Program-made: the position numbers and the translations under genes | Notes under the pieces: generated by a model | Told to the model about the DNA's origin: nothing | Databases searched by the model: none | What the model saw: the letters and a program-made list of their open reading frames with translations, nothing else | DNA from: JAXGXJ01 sp963816155 | GTDB lineage: Bacteria; Actinomycetota; Thermoleophilia; RBG-16-64-13 | Length of the DNA stretch: 64,000 bases | Direction: 5' to 3' | Assembly: GCA_963816155.1 (NCBI GenBank) | Contig: CAWFJE010000010.1 | Location: 496,001 to 560,000, forward strand | Shown: positions 9,651 to 17,978 of the stretch, in pieces | How positions within the stretch are numbered: the stretch's first letter is position 1 | Layout: the number at the start of each line of letters is the position of its first letter

Positions 9651-10482
9651 CTAGTTGATGCAGAGGAAACCTCCGTCGTGCGGCATGACCACCCCGTTGA
9701 GGTGCGCCCCTTCGGGCGATGAGAAGAACACGCACAGGGCACCGATCTCCAGCGCTTCCCCGTAGCGCCGGTCCAGGATCCCCTGCTCGATCTTCTCCTG
9801 GTATTCCGGGGTGAGATGCGGCATCGAGGCGCGAATGGGTGGGCCCGGGCATGATGCAGTTGACGCGTATGTCGTACTCGGCGAACTCGATCGCCCAGGA
9901 GGCGGTGAGATGGTTGACGGCCGCCTTCGAGGCCACGTATCCCACCTGGGGCAGGACCTTGGAACCAGAACAACGCGCACCCCCGATGGAGGAGATGTTG
10001 ATGATCGACCCACCCCTCCCGGCGGCCCGCATGGCCTTGGCCACCGCGTAGGTCATGTACACCGTGCCGTTCAGATTGACGTCCATCACCCGATGCCACT
10101 CGGGAAGGTCGGGGTCCATGTCGAGGAAGGCCTTGATGGCGGCGATGCCGGCGTTGTTGACCAGGACGTCGATGCCGTCCGAAGTGCGCCTCCACCGTTT
10201 CCACGGCCCGGCTCACCATCCCCCGATCCGTGACGTCGCACTCCACGAAGATGTGATCCCCGCCACGCTCGCGGAGCGCCTCGGCGGCCGCTCTTCCGCC
10301 GTCCGTGTCGATGTCCAGGATGGCGACGCTCGCCCCCCGCTCCGCGAAGGCCCGGCAGATGCCCCAGCCGATGCCGTTGCTCCCCCCGGTGACCACCACC
10401 GTCTTGCCGGAGACGTCCAGTGGTCGCGCCAGATCCGTGATGGGCAGGCTCATCGGCGCGCCGGGCCGCTGGTCGGACTCAT
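9651..10482 (-). CDS. Short-chain dehydrogenase/reductase (SDR), several frameshifts
   Basis: Classical NAD(P)-dependent SDR. The nucleotide-binding T-G-G-S-N-G-I-G, catalytic S-S-I-G-G ... Y-V-A-S-K and the P-G-P after strand six are all present but spread over three frames. Apparent one-base insertions fall at ~10176-10181 (before G-I-D-V-L-V-N-N) and ~9840-9846 (GGGCCC run). A third slip near 10455-10475 is likely, because the only good ribosome site (GGAGGAGG) serves ATG 10482, ten codons upstream of the methionine at 10453. The composite ends at 9651 with the usual G-G-F-L-C-I-N tail. Substrate unknown; it follows the cupin genes and precedes the URO-D-like gene. Confidence 0.75.
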
Positions 10483-10504
10483 CCGGCCTCCTCCCGGCCG
10501 TCGC

Positions 10505-10979
10505 TCATTCCTCCGCCAATTCCTGCTCGTAGGCCGCTCCCGGGCCGGACGAGAAGTGGAAGATGGGTCTCCTCACCTCGTGGATGACCAGGGGACAGTG
10601 GTACATGCCCTTGGGCACGAAGATGAGAGCACGTCTTCGTGAGCAGGAACTTCTCGTCCTCCAACCAGAGCTCGATCTCGCCCCCCAGGTCGTAGGGATC
10701 GCTGAAGTCGGTGCCGAAGAAGCCCAGGATCTCGTCGTAGTCGTGGCAGTGAGGCTCTGGTTCGGCGGTCTCGGGATAGACGTCGCTTCCCCCGGGCCAC
10801 ATCCACACCGCCTCGGTGTAGAGCGAGCCTTTGAGGACGTAGTCGTCCAGACTCAGTATCTTCCGATGCGACTTGGTGTCGGTGATCGACAGCGGGTCGA
10901 CCCCGGGGGGCAGGGCCGCGTCCCGCGAGTCGCGCCGCCGTTCGCTCACGATGTACTTGCTGTGGTCGGTTGCCGACAT
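10505..10979 (-). CDS. Single-domain cupin protein, frameshifted
   Basis: About 158 residues in one cupin barrel, homologous to each half of the bicupins at 11019 and 29268. The metal-binding motif is recognisable as H-C-H-D-Y-D-E-I-L with the later F-V-P-K-G-x-x-H-x-P. ATG 10979 is the start. A slip at ~10626-10631 (after L-T-K-T-C) changes frame; the barrel then completes with I-F-V-P-K-G-M-Y-H-C-P-L to a TGA at 10505. Cupins of this kind are often metal-dependent isomerases, decarboxylases or dioxygenases, and an oxygen-dependent role is unlikely in this anaerobic setting. Function unassigned. Confidence 0.72.
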
Positions 10980-11018
10980 ACGTCATCGTCCTTCCTGCGG
11001 GTGGTGATCTAGAAGCGG

Positions 11019-11962
11019 TTAGCGGGCGCCGCGGCGCTCTCCATCCGGGAGATCGAAGAAGCTGTTCTCCCATCCCTCGGCGTAGGTCCCGGCGCCCAGC
11101 ATGAGTGCCATCTCGATGAGGGGCCGACGCACTTCCTTCCAGATGAGAGGGCCATGGTCAAGCTCTCGGGGGATGTACGCACAGTGGGTGCCGTCGAACT
11201 CGAGCAGTTCGTCGCCGACGCCGAACTGGAGGGTGCCGCCGAGCTGTTCGGGATGGTCGGAATCGCTACCTATGTGGAACACGATCTCGTCATAGTTGTC
11301 GTGGCGCATCTTGGGGATGGAGGGCCGGGGGACATCCCAGATCCAGCCGAACTCCAGATAGTTGTCCACCACGCCGACCTGGGTGCGGCTGAGGTAGGTC
11401 ATGGTGGGGTTCTGCCGGCCCTCGACGAATTCGGGGCCGGCCTCTCTCATGGGGCTGCGCACCACATACTGTTCGTAGTCGAACGCCTCCCTCTCGCCGG
11501 AGACGGCGCTCCCTTGCGCTGCGTCCGCGGCGGCCACAGGAGCCGGGCTCTCGCCGGAACCCAACACCATGGAGAGTTGTACGTGGGGCCGGTGGAACTC
11601 CCTCCACGTGATCGGCCCGTAGGGCGTGCCCTTGGGGATGAACACGGCGGTGGTGGTGTTGAAGACCACGGACTGGCCGCCGAGGACGAGTTCGATCGTG
11701 GCGCCCAGTTCCTGCGGCCTCGCCGAGTCCATGCCCACATGCAGCAGAAGCTGATCGTGATCCAAGACCCACGTGGTCTCCCCGGAGTCGGCCGCGGGAA
11801 TCGCCGCGGACCCAGGCGAGACGGACGTGATTGCCGGCCCCGGGCACCTGCGCTTCGCTCAGCAGCGTGACCGGGAGACAAGGCCCCGCTCCAAGGCGTG
11901 AGCGAGCCCTTCTGCGTCTCAGGCCAGCGCACTGCGAATCTCTCAGATTCAGACTGACTCAT
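11019..11962 (-). CDS. Two-domain cupin protein (bicupin), two frameshifts
   Basis: Two tandem cupin barrels, about 312 residues in total, parallel to the bicupin at 29268. It begins at ATG 11962 behind a GAGAGGGGCGG stretch. The N-terminal domain is split by apparent single-base insertions near 11873-11875 and 11812-11818, both in short G/C runs. The second domain is intact, with H-D-N-Y-D-E-I-V-F-H-I-G and the C-A-Y-I-P-R-E-L-D-H-G-P segment. In each domain the metal ligands come as H-x-Y-D-E and P-x-x-x-x-H-G-P. Some positions differ (Asn in place of His before Y-D-E), so the two sites may not both bind metal. Function unknown. Confidence 0.72.
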
Positions 11963-12035
11963 GAAACCGCCCCTCTCGTGAGTCAGACTCCCGAAATGCT
12001 CGTTTCTCGGGCTCAAGCCGCTCTTAGGTGGTCCC

Positions 12036-14120
12036 TCACAGATCACGGGCCACCGCGAAAGCCATGCGCGGTGGCCTCCAACACGTTCCTGGGTATCCAG
12101 CAGTCGCCGATCTGGTGGAACTCGGGCGCGCAGAAGCGGAGCGCTTCAGCCTCGGCCTGCAGACGCCTGTTGACCGGTCGCGTACACCACGGAGTCGGCC
12201 GCGTAGAGCTTCCTGCTGCCCACCTCGGCGTCGGCGCGGACCACCTTGCTGAAGCTGTTCGACTGCAGCACCGCCGCCTGCACGGTCGGACACGCCGGCA
12301 GCGTGTAGACGCCGCCGACATACTCCCCCACCACCCCGTCCTGAGTGATCTCTGAAGCTCTGGTAGAGGTCAAGACATCGATCGCGTAGCGCTTCGATCT
12401 CCTTCATCAGAGCCAGACCCTGGACGGGATTACCGCCGTCGCTCAGAGTCTCCATCATCTCCATGATGGTCACCGGCGTCCCAGAGCCGGCGAGGTAGAT
12501 GGCCAGCTCTATGCCCACCAGACCGCCGCCCAGCACAGACCACTGCCGCGCCCTCGTCGCCGGTCTTCTCCGGATGGAGGTAGGCTTCCTCGGCACCCAG
12601 GACGTTGCGCGCCGTCCATGCCCGGGATGCTGCGGAACGCACGGCCGGGCGCCCAGGGCCGCGATGATGGCGTCCGCCTCGACGGCCTCGGCCAGTTCCC
12701 TGCGTGACCGCGGTATCGAGCCGTACGTCTATCGTCGCCCGCTCGATCATCCGCGCCTGGTGGTCGAGGTACTGCAGAGAGGAGCCTCTTGAAGGGCACC
12801 TGGTCTTCGCAGCGAAGGACGCCGCCCAGACGGTCGGACTGCTCGCAGAGGATGACCTGGTGCCCGCGCTCCGCAGCCGTGAGGGCGGCCTGCATGCCGG
12901 CCACGCCACCGCCCACCACCAGACACGCGCTTCGGCCTGCCGGCCGGCAGCGCGTGCCGGACTTCCTGCTCGAAGCCTATCTCGGGGTTCACCGAGCAGC
13001 GGTACTGACGCTTGGTGGTGATACCGGCGAAGCACTCGAAGCAGCGGGTGCAGGGCCGGATCTCGTCAGCCCGGCCGGCCCGCGCCTTGCTGGGCAGGTC
13101 CGGGTCGGCCATCAGAGCGCGGGCGACGAGCACCACGTCGGCCTTGCCCGAGGCGATGATCTCCTCCATGAGCGCGGGGTCGCCCAGGGCGCCCACTGCC
13201 GCCACCGGAGTCCGGACATGCTTCTTGATCTCGGCGGCGAAGACCACGTTGGCCCCGTCGGGGAGGAACATGCTCGGATGCGTGACGGTGAAGGTCTCGG
13301 GGACCTCGTGGTTGCCGACCGACACGTGGATGAGGTCCACCTTGCCGTCGAGTTGCCTGGCGATGGCCACACCCTCATCGATGACCGTATCCGCCTTCGT
13401 GCCCCGTGGACCCGCTGATGCGGACGTCGATGGGATATGCCCGAGCCACACTTCTGCTTGATGCGCTCGACGATGCCGAGGAGGAAGCGGCAGCGGTTCT
13501 CGCGACTCCCGCCCCACTCGTCGGTCGCGATCGTTGACATTCGGGTCGAGGAACTGGTTGAGCAGCCAGCCGTGACCGGCGTGGACGGTCACCAGGCCGA
13601 AGCCGCAGAACTTGGCGTAGGCCGCGGCGTTCCCGTAGGCCTCGATGGTCGCCTCGATGACTTCGGCCGGCATGGCAGGAACGAAGTGCCCCAGCGCGTT
13701 CTCCCCGTCCACGGCGCCGTAGATCTGGTTGCCCTGCGCGGCCGAATGATAGGAGTTGGCCCCGCTGTGCTGCAGCTCGATGGCGGCCACCGCCCCGTGC
13801 CGGTTGATGGCCGAAGCCAGCCGGTAGATGGGAGGAAGCGCCGTCGGGTCGTCCAGATAGGTGTTGCTCAGCCCGATGCATCCCCGCCGACTGTCCGCCA
13901 CAGCCGATCCCACATTCACCGTCGCCGCCCCTCCCACGGCCCTGCGCTCGTAGAAGGCGATGGTCTCGTCGAGAGGGTAGTTCCGCGAGGACAGATACTC
14001 ATACCCTATGGGTGCGGCGAAGAGCCGGTTGCGAAAGACCGTGCCACCCAGGCGGATGGGCGCGAAGAGGTGAGGGTACTTACAGTGTACATGCGTCGTC
14101 TCGCTCCCTTCAGCGGCCAT
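12036..14120 (-). CDS. NADH:flavin oxidoreductase (OYE / 2,4-dienoyl-CoA-reductase type), heavily frameshifted
   Basis: Composite of an FMN TIM barrel, a [4Fe-4S] motif and a C-terminal FAD/NAD(P) domain, the layout of 2,4-dienoyl-CoA reductase, trimethylamine dehydrogenase and BaiCD/BaiH. The barrel opens Y-P-H-L-F-A-P-I-R-L-G-G. The cluster motif C-T-R-C-F-E-C-F-A-G ... C follows, then V-V-G-G-G-V-A-G-M-Q (FAD) and V-L-G-G-G-L-V-G-I-E (NAD(P)H). At least ten one-base slips occur, e.g. ~13540, 13445, 13403, 12925, 12785 and 12690, with more to 12040. Most read as an extra G or C. The protein is otherwise well conserved in alternating frames. ATG 14120 is a possible start, but the frame is open into the preceding molybdopterin gene. 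Confidence 0.7.
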
Positions 14121-16451
14121 CCCAGGAGATGCGCATGCACTCGCTTCGACCCCCACGTCGGTGTTCTTCGGCCCGTCGGCGCTCTCCGCTTTGTAGATCT
14201 TGCAGAGGAGCGCCCGCAGCGGCCAGCCGCCGGTGACGGGATCGAACGCGTCGGGATCGTCGGCCGCGGTGAGCACGTTGCAGTTGGACTGCCACAGGCC
14301 GTGCAGCCAGGGTTCGCGCGCCGGCTGCTCAGGGAACCACCAATGGCTCTGGACGTTCACCACCCTGGGGTCGATCTCGTCGGTGAGGTGCGCCCGCTGC
14401 TGTATGACGCCCTTGCGCGTCTCCACGTAGACCCAGTCGCCCTCGCTGATGCCCAACTGCGCGGCGGTGCGCTCATTGATGTCCATGATGGGGTCGGGGT
14501 ACTGCTCGCGGGTGCCGATGCCCAAGTGCCTGTTCTCGGAGTGGAACATGGGCCGGAAGTTGCCCCCCGTGATGAGGATGTAGGGGTACTCCTCCAGAAG
14601 TTCGGGGGTGCGCACCGGGCTCTCCGGAGGTTCCTCATAGAAGGGCAGCGGGTCGTAGCCCAGTCGCTCGAGCACGTTCGAATAGAGTTCGACCTTGCCC
14701 GAAGGGGTGGCAAAGCCCGTTGGCTTCCCGGTGCGCGGGTTGATGGTCGCGTACGTCCAAGGCTCGTCGCTGCGGACGAAGTATTCCTGCGTGGCGACTT
14801 CTTTGAACGTGCGGCCGAGAGGGGCCAGACGGTAGTCGGCCAACTCTTCTTCCGTCTCCCAGGGGAAGTACTCGCCGAACCCCAGTCGCTCAGCGAGTCC
14901 TCTCCAGACCAAGTAGTCGCCCCGCCGCTCGCCCCGGGGTTCTACAGCCGCCTCTCCGCAAGCGATGCTGGGGGCGAAGTCCTCGTGGGTGGCACACATG
15001 GGCTTTTCCAGCTTGCTGGCGATGGGAAGCACGTAGTCTGCCAGCAGCGCCGTCGGGGTCATGAAGTGTTCCATGACCACGTGCAGTTCGAGGTTCGGAC
15101 TCTTGAGCGCCTTGTAGATGGTCTTGACGTCGCCGCCGTTCAGAAGGACGTTGCTCCCCCAGGTGATCATGGCCGTCACCGGGTAGGGGTCCTTTTCCAG
15201 CACCGCCTTCCATATCAGCGGCTGTACGGCGATGAAGTTGTGGGCCGCCGTGGGGAAGGGCACGCCGTAGGTCTCCTCGTGATATCTGTGCATGGCCTCG
15301 TAGCCCGGCCAACCCAGCAGCCTGAAGCGGTCGGACCCCAGCTGCTTCTTGCGCTGCCCGGGACTGACCTTCTCGGGAAGGGCGAGCATGGAATCGCGGA
15401 TGCCCAGCTTCCCGTCGATGATCGGCCCGGGCCCCACGATCATCTCCCCCCCGCCAACGGCCAGGTTCCCCGTTATGGCCCTGAGGCAGATCCTCGTCTG
15501 CTCGACCCTGACGGAGTTGAGCCCCAGCATGTCGGTGGCGCTGCCCCAATGGAAGCCGGCCGGCCAGTTGGTGGAGTACATACGCGCCGACTCGCGGATC
15601 ACGTCCGGCGAGACCCAGGTGATCTCGGCCACTCGTTCGGGGGTGTATTCGGCCGCCCGGGCACGCAACTCGTCGAAACCGAAGGTCCACTCATCCACGA
15701 AGGCGCAGTCGTACAGCCCCTCCTCGATGATCACGTTGATCCAAGCCATGAAGAGGGCGGTGTCGGTGCCGGGCCGAAGCTGCACCCAGATGTCCGCGAA
15801 CCGGCCGGCCTCGGTCTTGCGCGGATCGACGACGATGAGCTTGAGGTCGCCATGGGCCATCCGCTTCTTGAGACGCTTGAAGTCGAGCGGCGCCGTGGCG
15901 CTGAGGTTACAGCCGTCGATGACGAGGCACTTGAGATCGGGCGGCTTCGGCCGCGAGTTGGTCATGCCCAGGAGGGCGTAGTTGAGGGCCACCGTGTTGC
16001 AGCGGCAGATGGTGCCGGCGCAGCCGATGTTGGTGGGGTTGCCGAAGAGGTTGAGAAAGCGGGTGCGGATGCCGTACATGTCGTTCCGGTAGGTGCCCTC
16101 GTGCAGAGCGAGGGTCTCGGCACCGTGCTGCTCCTTGAGGTCTGCGAGCTTGGCCGCTATCTCATCCAGCGCCTGGTCCCAGGAGATCCGCTCCCACTGG
16201 TTCTCGCCCCGCTCCCCCGTACGCTTGAGGGGATGGAGGAGCTGTTCGGAGTGATGCAGCCAGTTGGCGTGGTAGGGCATACGGTCGCTGCATCCGTGAT
16301 TGGGGGTGGGATAGTCCGGATTGCCGCGCAGACCGACCAGTTCGCCATCCTTCACCGTGGCGATGAGCCCGCACTGATGGATGCAGCCCGGCGACGCCCA
16401 GCAGACGATCTTCTTCTCTTCGATGCCCATCGGCCCCGACTTTTCACTCAT
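14121..16451 (-). CDS. Molybdopterin oxidoreductase (DMSO-reductase family), read-through into OYE
   Basis: About 777 residues of a bis-pterin Mo/W enzyme. ATG 16451 begins shortly before the N-terminal cluster motif (S-P-G-C-I-H-Q-C-G-L ... N-H-G-C-S-D-R). Next come the W-E-R-I-S-W-D-Q-A-L-D-E signature, G-C-A-G-T-I-C-R-C-N near the metal site, P-R-K-T-E and the C-terminal pterin domain (T-P-S-G-K-V-E-L-Y-S). No Tat signal, so cytoplasmic. There is no stop before the OYE domain: the frame runs on through a ~30-residue linker into residue 1 of the next entry. Acetylene-hydratase- and catechol-dehydroxylase-like enzymes are relatives; the reaction here is unknown. Confidence 0.8.
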
Positions 16452-16570
16452 GACCGCCCCCCGCCGAGTCGTGTTGACGTGCTGCGCCGTTCGCAGGTGG
16501 ACCTTGCGCAGCCGTCCTGTAAACTCCAGAGTGAGTTGGAGAGCCTCGTCCATCAGGAGGGCCGAGGGTA

Positions 16571-16804
16571 GTGGGTGCCGATAAGAAGCGGGTGGTCATA
16601 GTCGAGACCTTGCCGGCGCGGGCGGGCCGGTCGACGGTGGAGATGCCCGTTCGCGAGGGCATGACCCTGAACGAACTCCTGGACGCGCTCGACATCCCCG
16701 GCGACACGGAAGCGATCATAGTCAATGGTGTGCATGTGAGGCCGGACCGGGTCCTGCAAGACGGTGACCATGTGCTGATCATCCCGTTCATGTCGGGTGG
16801 TTGA
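16571..16804 (+). CDS. MoaD/ThiS-like sulfur carrier
   Basis: Seventy-seven-residue beta-grasp protein ending in Ser-Gly-Gly, with the N-G-V-H-V hairpin and the L-Q-D-G-D-H-V-L-I-I-P strand typical of ThiS/MoaD. The start is GTG 16571; an AGGAGGG site lies about ten bases upstream. It is the only plus-strand gene between 5.3 and 58.6 kb, divergent from the molybdopterin oxidoreductase and convergent with the transhydroxylase operon. That position suggests co-regulation with the molybdoenzyme through the ~120-base divergent promoter region. Likely role: sulfur donation during molybdopterin or tungstopterin synthesis. Confidence 0.8.
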   Translation: MGADKKRVVIVETLPARAGRSTVEMPVREGMTLNELLDALDIPGDTEAIIVNGVHVRPDRVLQDGDHVLIIPFMSGG

Positions 16805-16814
16805 TGTCTTCGCT

Positions 16815-16842
16815 GAGCCATCCTTCTCTCAGTAGGATGCTC
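16815..16842. terminator. Hairpin between convergent genes
   Basis: GAGC-CATCCT (16815-16824) can pair with AGGATG-CTC (16834-16842) around a 9-base loop, with one unpaired base. It lies in the 43-base gap where the plus-strand carrier gene meets the end of the minus-strand operon. No T-tract, so a modest candidate for a bidirectional terminator. Confidence 0.35.
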
Positions 16843-16847
16843 CTCAT

Positions 16848-17141
16848 TCAGAAATCGCTCATGGGCCAGTCGGCGACGTGGATCTGCTCGGAGTCGGTGA
16901 CAGGACGCTCCCAGTCGAAGGCGCCCCGCAGCAACTCGCCACCGAGGAAGACGGCATACTCCGGCTTGAGGCCCTGCGCCTCGCACACGAGCTCGTAGAG
17001 ACTGCCACCGCGGTCCTTCAAGGTCACCGACTGGAATACGTCACCCACGGTTACGATGGGCTTATCGACATGTATCTCTCGGGCGCGCCAGCCCACCTCG
17101 CCGGCCACGTCGCCGGACATCATGTTCAGAATCGCTCTCAT
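16848..17141 (-). CDS. Small beta-grasp-like protein of the transhydroxylase operon
   Basis: Ninety-seven residues, no signal peptide, no cysteine cluster. The start ATG 17141 overlaps the stop of the small-subunit gene (ATGA), so the two are translationally coupled. The order of hydrophobic strands and the pattern E-L-V-C-E-A-Q-G-L-K-P ... F-L-G-G-E-L-L-R-G ... V-T-D-S-E-Q-I-H-V-A-D resembles ThiS/MoaD ('x-x-L-G-L-x-x-x-x-x-x-x-N-G-x-x-V ... L-x-D-G-D-x-V-x-I'). However, it ends in W-P-M-S-D-F with no Gly-Gly tail. It may be a structural or regulatory relative of the sulfur carriers, or an accessory subunit. I do not recognise a named family. Confidence 0.6.
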   Translation of the reverse strand: MRAILNMMSGDVAGEVGWRAREIHVDKPIVTVGDVFQSVTLKDRGGSLYELVCEAQGLKPEYAVFLGGELLRGAFDWERPVTDSEQIHVADWPMSDF

Positions 17142-17977
17142 GCGTTCCGCCCCTCTTGGTGCATGGCCAGATCGCCGAGGTTCAGGTCGGTGTCGACCGT
17201 GACCCCGGCGAGCTCGATCGAAACGTAGCCTTCCTTCTGGATGGTGACGTCGTAGAGGCCCGTCTCCAAGCCATCCACCAGGAAGTCACCGAACTCGTCG
17301 GTGCGCACCGTCGCCGGCGCCTGCGACCCGTCTTCCAAGTGCTTGAGGGTGACCAGGGCCTGCTCGACCACCTCATCGGCTTCGGGGTCGTAGACGGTAG
17401 CCCCGATGAACGTCCGGGGCAGGCCGATGTAATAGACGCGCGGACCGGTCGCCAGGTCGGGGCGAAGCAGTTCCGCTGCGGCGATCGCCTCGGCCAATTC
17501 CTCTTCTTCACCGAAGGAGATGGCCCCGGTGGGGCAGACTTCGGAGCAGCGGGTCTCGGCCCAGCCCTTGTCCAACAGATGGGCGCAGAACGTGCATTTC
17601 TGCGCGATCTTGAGGTCTTCGTTGAAATAGATGACGCCCTCGTACGGGCAGCTCTCCACGCAGTTGTGGCTGCCCTTGCAGACCAGGGGATCGATGATCA
17701 CGGCTCCGTCCGGCCGCCTGTAGATGGCCTTCTCGGGGCAGGCCGCCACGCAGGGCGCATCATCGCAGTGCTGGCAGATGGCGTGTTCGTAGGCCACCTT
17801 GACCTTCGGCACCTGGCCGCGCACGCGGTCGGTGACCCTATGCCAGAACTGGCCCGTCAGCGGCTGCGGCTTGGCGATGGGCGACCAGTCGTTGCCACAG
17901 TGCTCGTCCTTGCAGGCTATCTGGCAGTTGTGGCAACCGTTGCACTTCGTGATGTCGATCACCATCACCTTGCCCAT
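17138..17977 (-). CDS. Transhydroxylase-type small subunit: polyferredoxin with C-terminal transthyretin-like domain
   Basis: Iron-sulfur subunit of 279 residues. ATG 17977 lies one base after the TGA of the large subunit. Residues ~8-165 carry ferredoxin-type cysteine sets (C12-x2-C15-x2-C18-x3-C22, then further C-x2-C sets and C-x3-C-P) for three or four [4Fe-4S] clusters. Residues ~195-279 form a separate beta-sandwich (T-V-Y-D-P-E-A ... T-D-E-F-G-D-F-L-V-D-G-L ... Y-D-V-T-I-Q-K-E-G-Y) of the transthyretin/carboxypeptidase-regulatory type. That extra C-terminal barrel is characteristic of the small subunit of pyrogallol:phloroglucinol transhydroxylase (BthS) and its RehS-like relatives. 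It distinguishes this protein from plain DmsB/PsrB subunits. Confidence 0.85.
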   Translation of the reverse strand: MGKVMVIDITKCNGCHNCQIACKDEHCGNDWSPIAKPQPLTGQFWHRVTDRVRGQVPKVKVAYEHAICQHCDDAPCVAACPEKAIYRRPDGAVIIDPLVCKGSHNCVESCPYEGVIYFNEDLKIAQKCTFCAHLLDKGWAETRCSEVCPTGAISFGEEEELAEAIAAAELLRPDLATGPRVYYIGLPRTFIGATVYDPEADEVVEQALVTLKHLEDGSQAPATVRTDEFGDFLVDGLETGLYDVTIQKEGYVSIELAGVTVDTDLNLGDLAMHQEGRNA

Positions 17978-17978
17978 C

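Noticed and set aside
4978..13545. Programmed frameshifting or recoding as an explanation of the many slips
   Set aside because: The sites share no slippery heptamer, fall at random places within genes of different families, and several are repaired by deleting one base from a G/C run.
16524..16541. CTCCA-N8-TGGAG inverted repeat in the divergent region before the molybdopterin gene
   Set aside because: Only 5-bp arms, which are expected by chance at this GC content, and no second copy was seen elsewhere.
13437..16571. Very long plus-strand open frame (over 1000 codons) opposite the molybdopterin oxidoreductase; similar ones at 38560-41664 and 20821-23322
   Set aside because: These are the antisense shadow of GC-rich genes: His/Gly/Ala/Arg-rich, no family motifs, no ribosome sites, while the opposite strand encodes clear enzymes.
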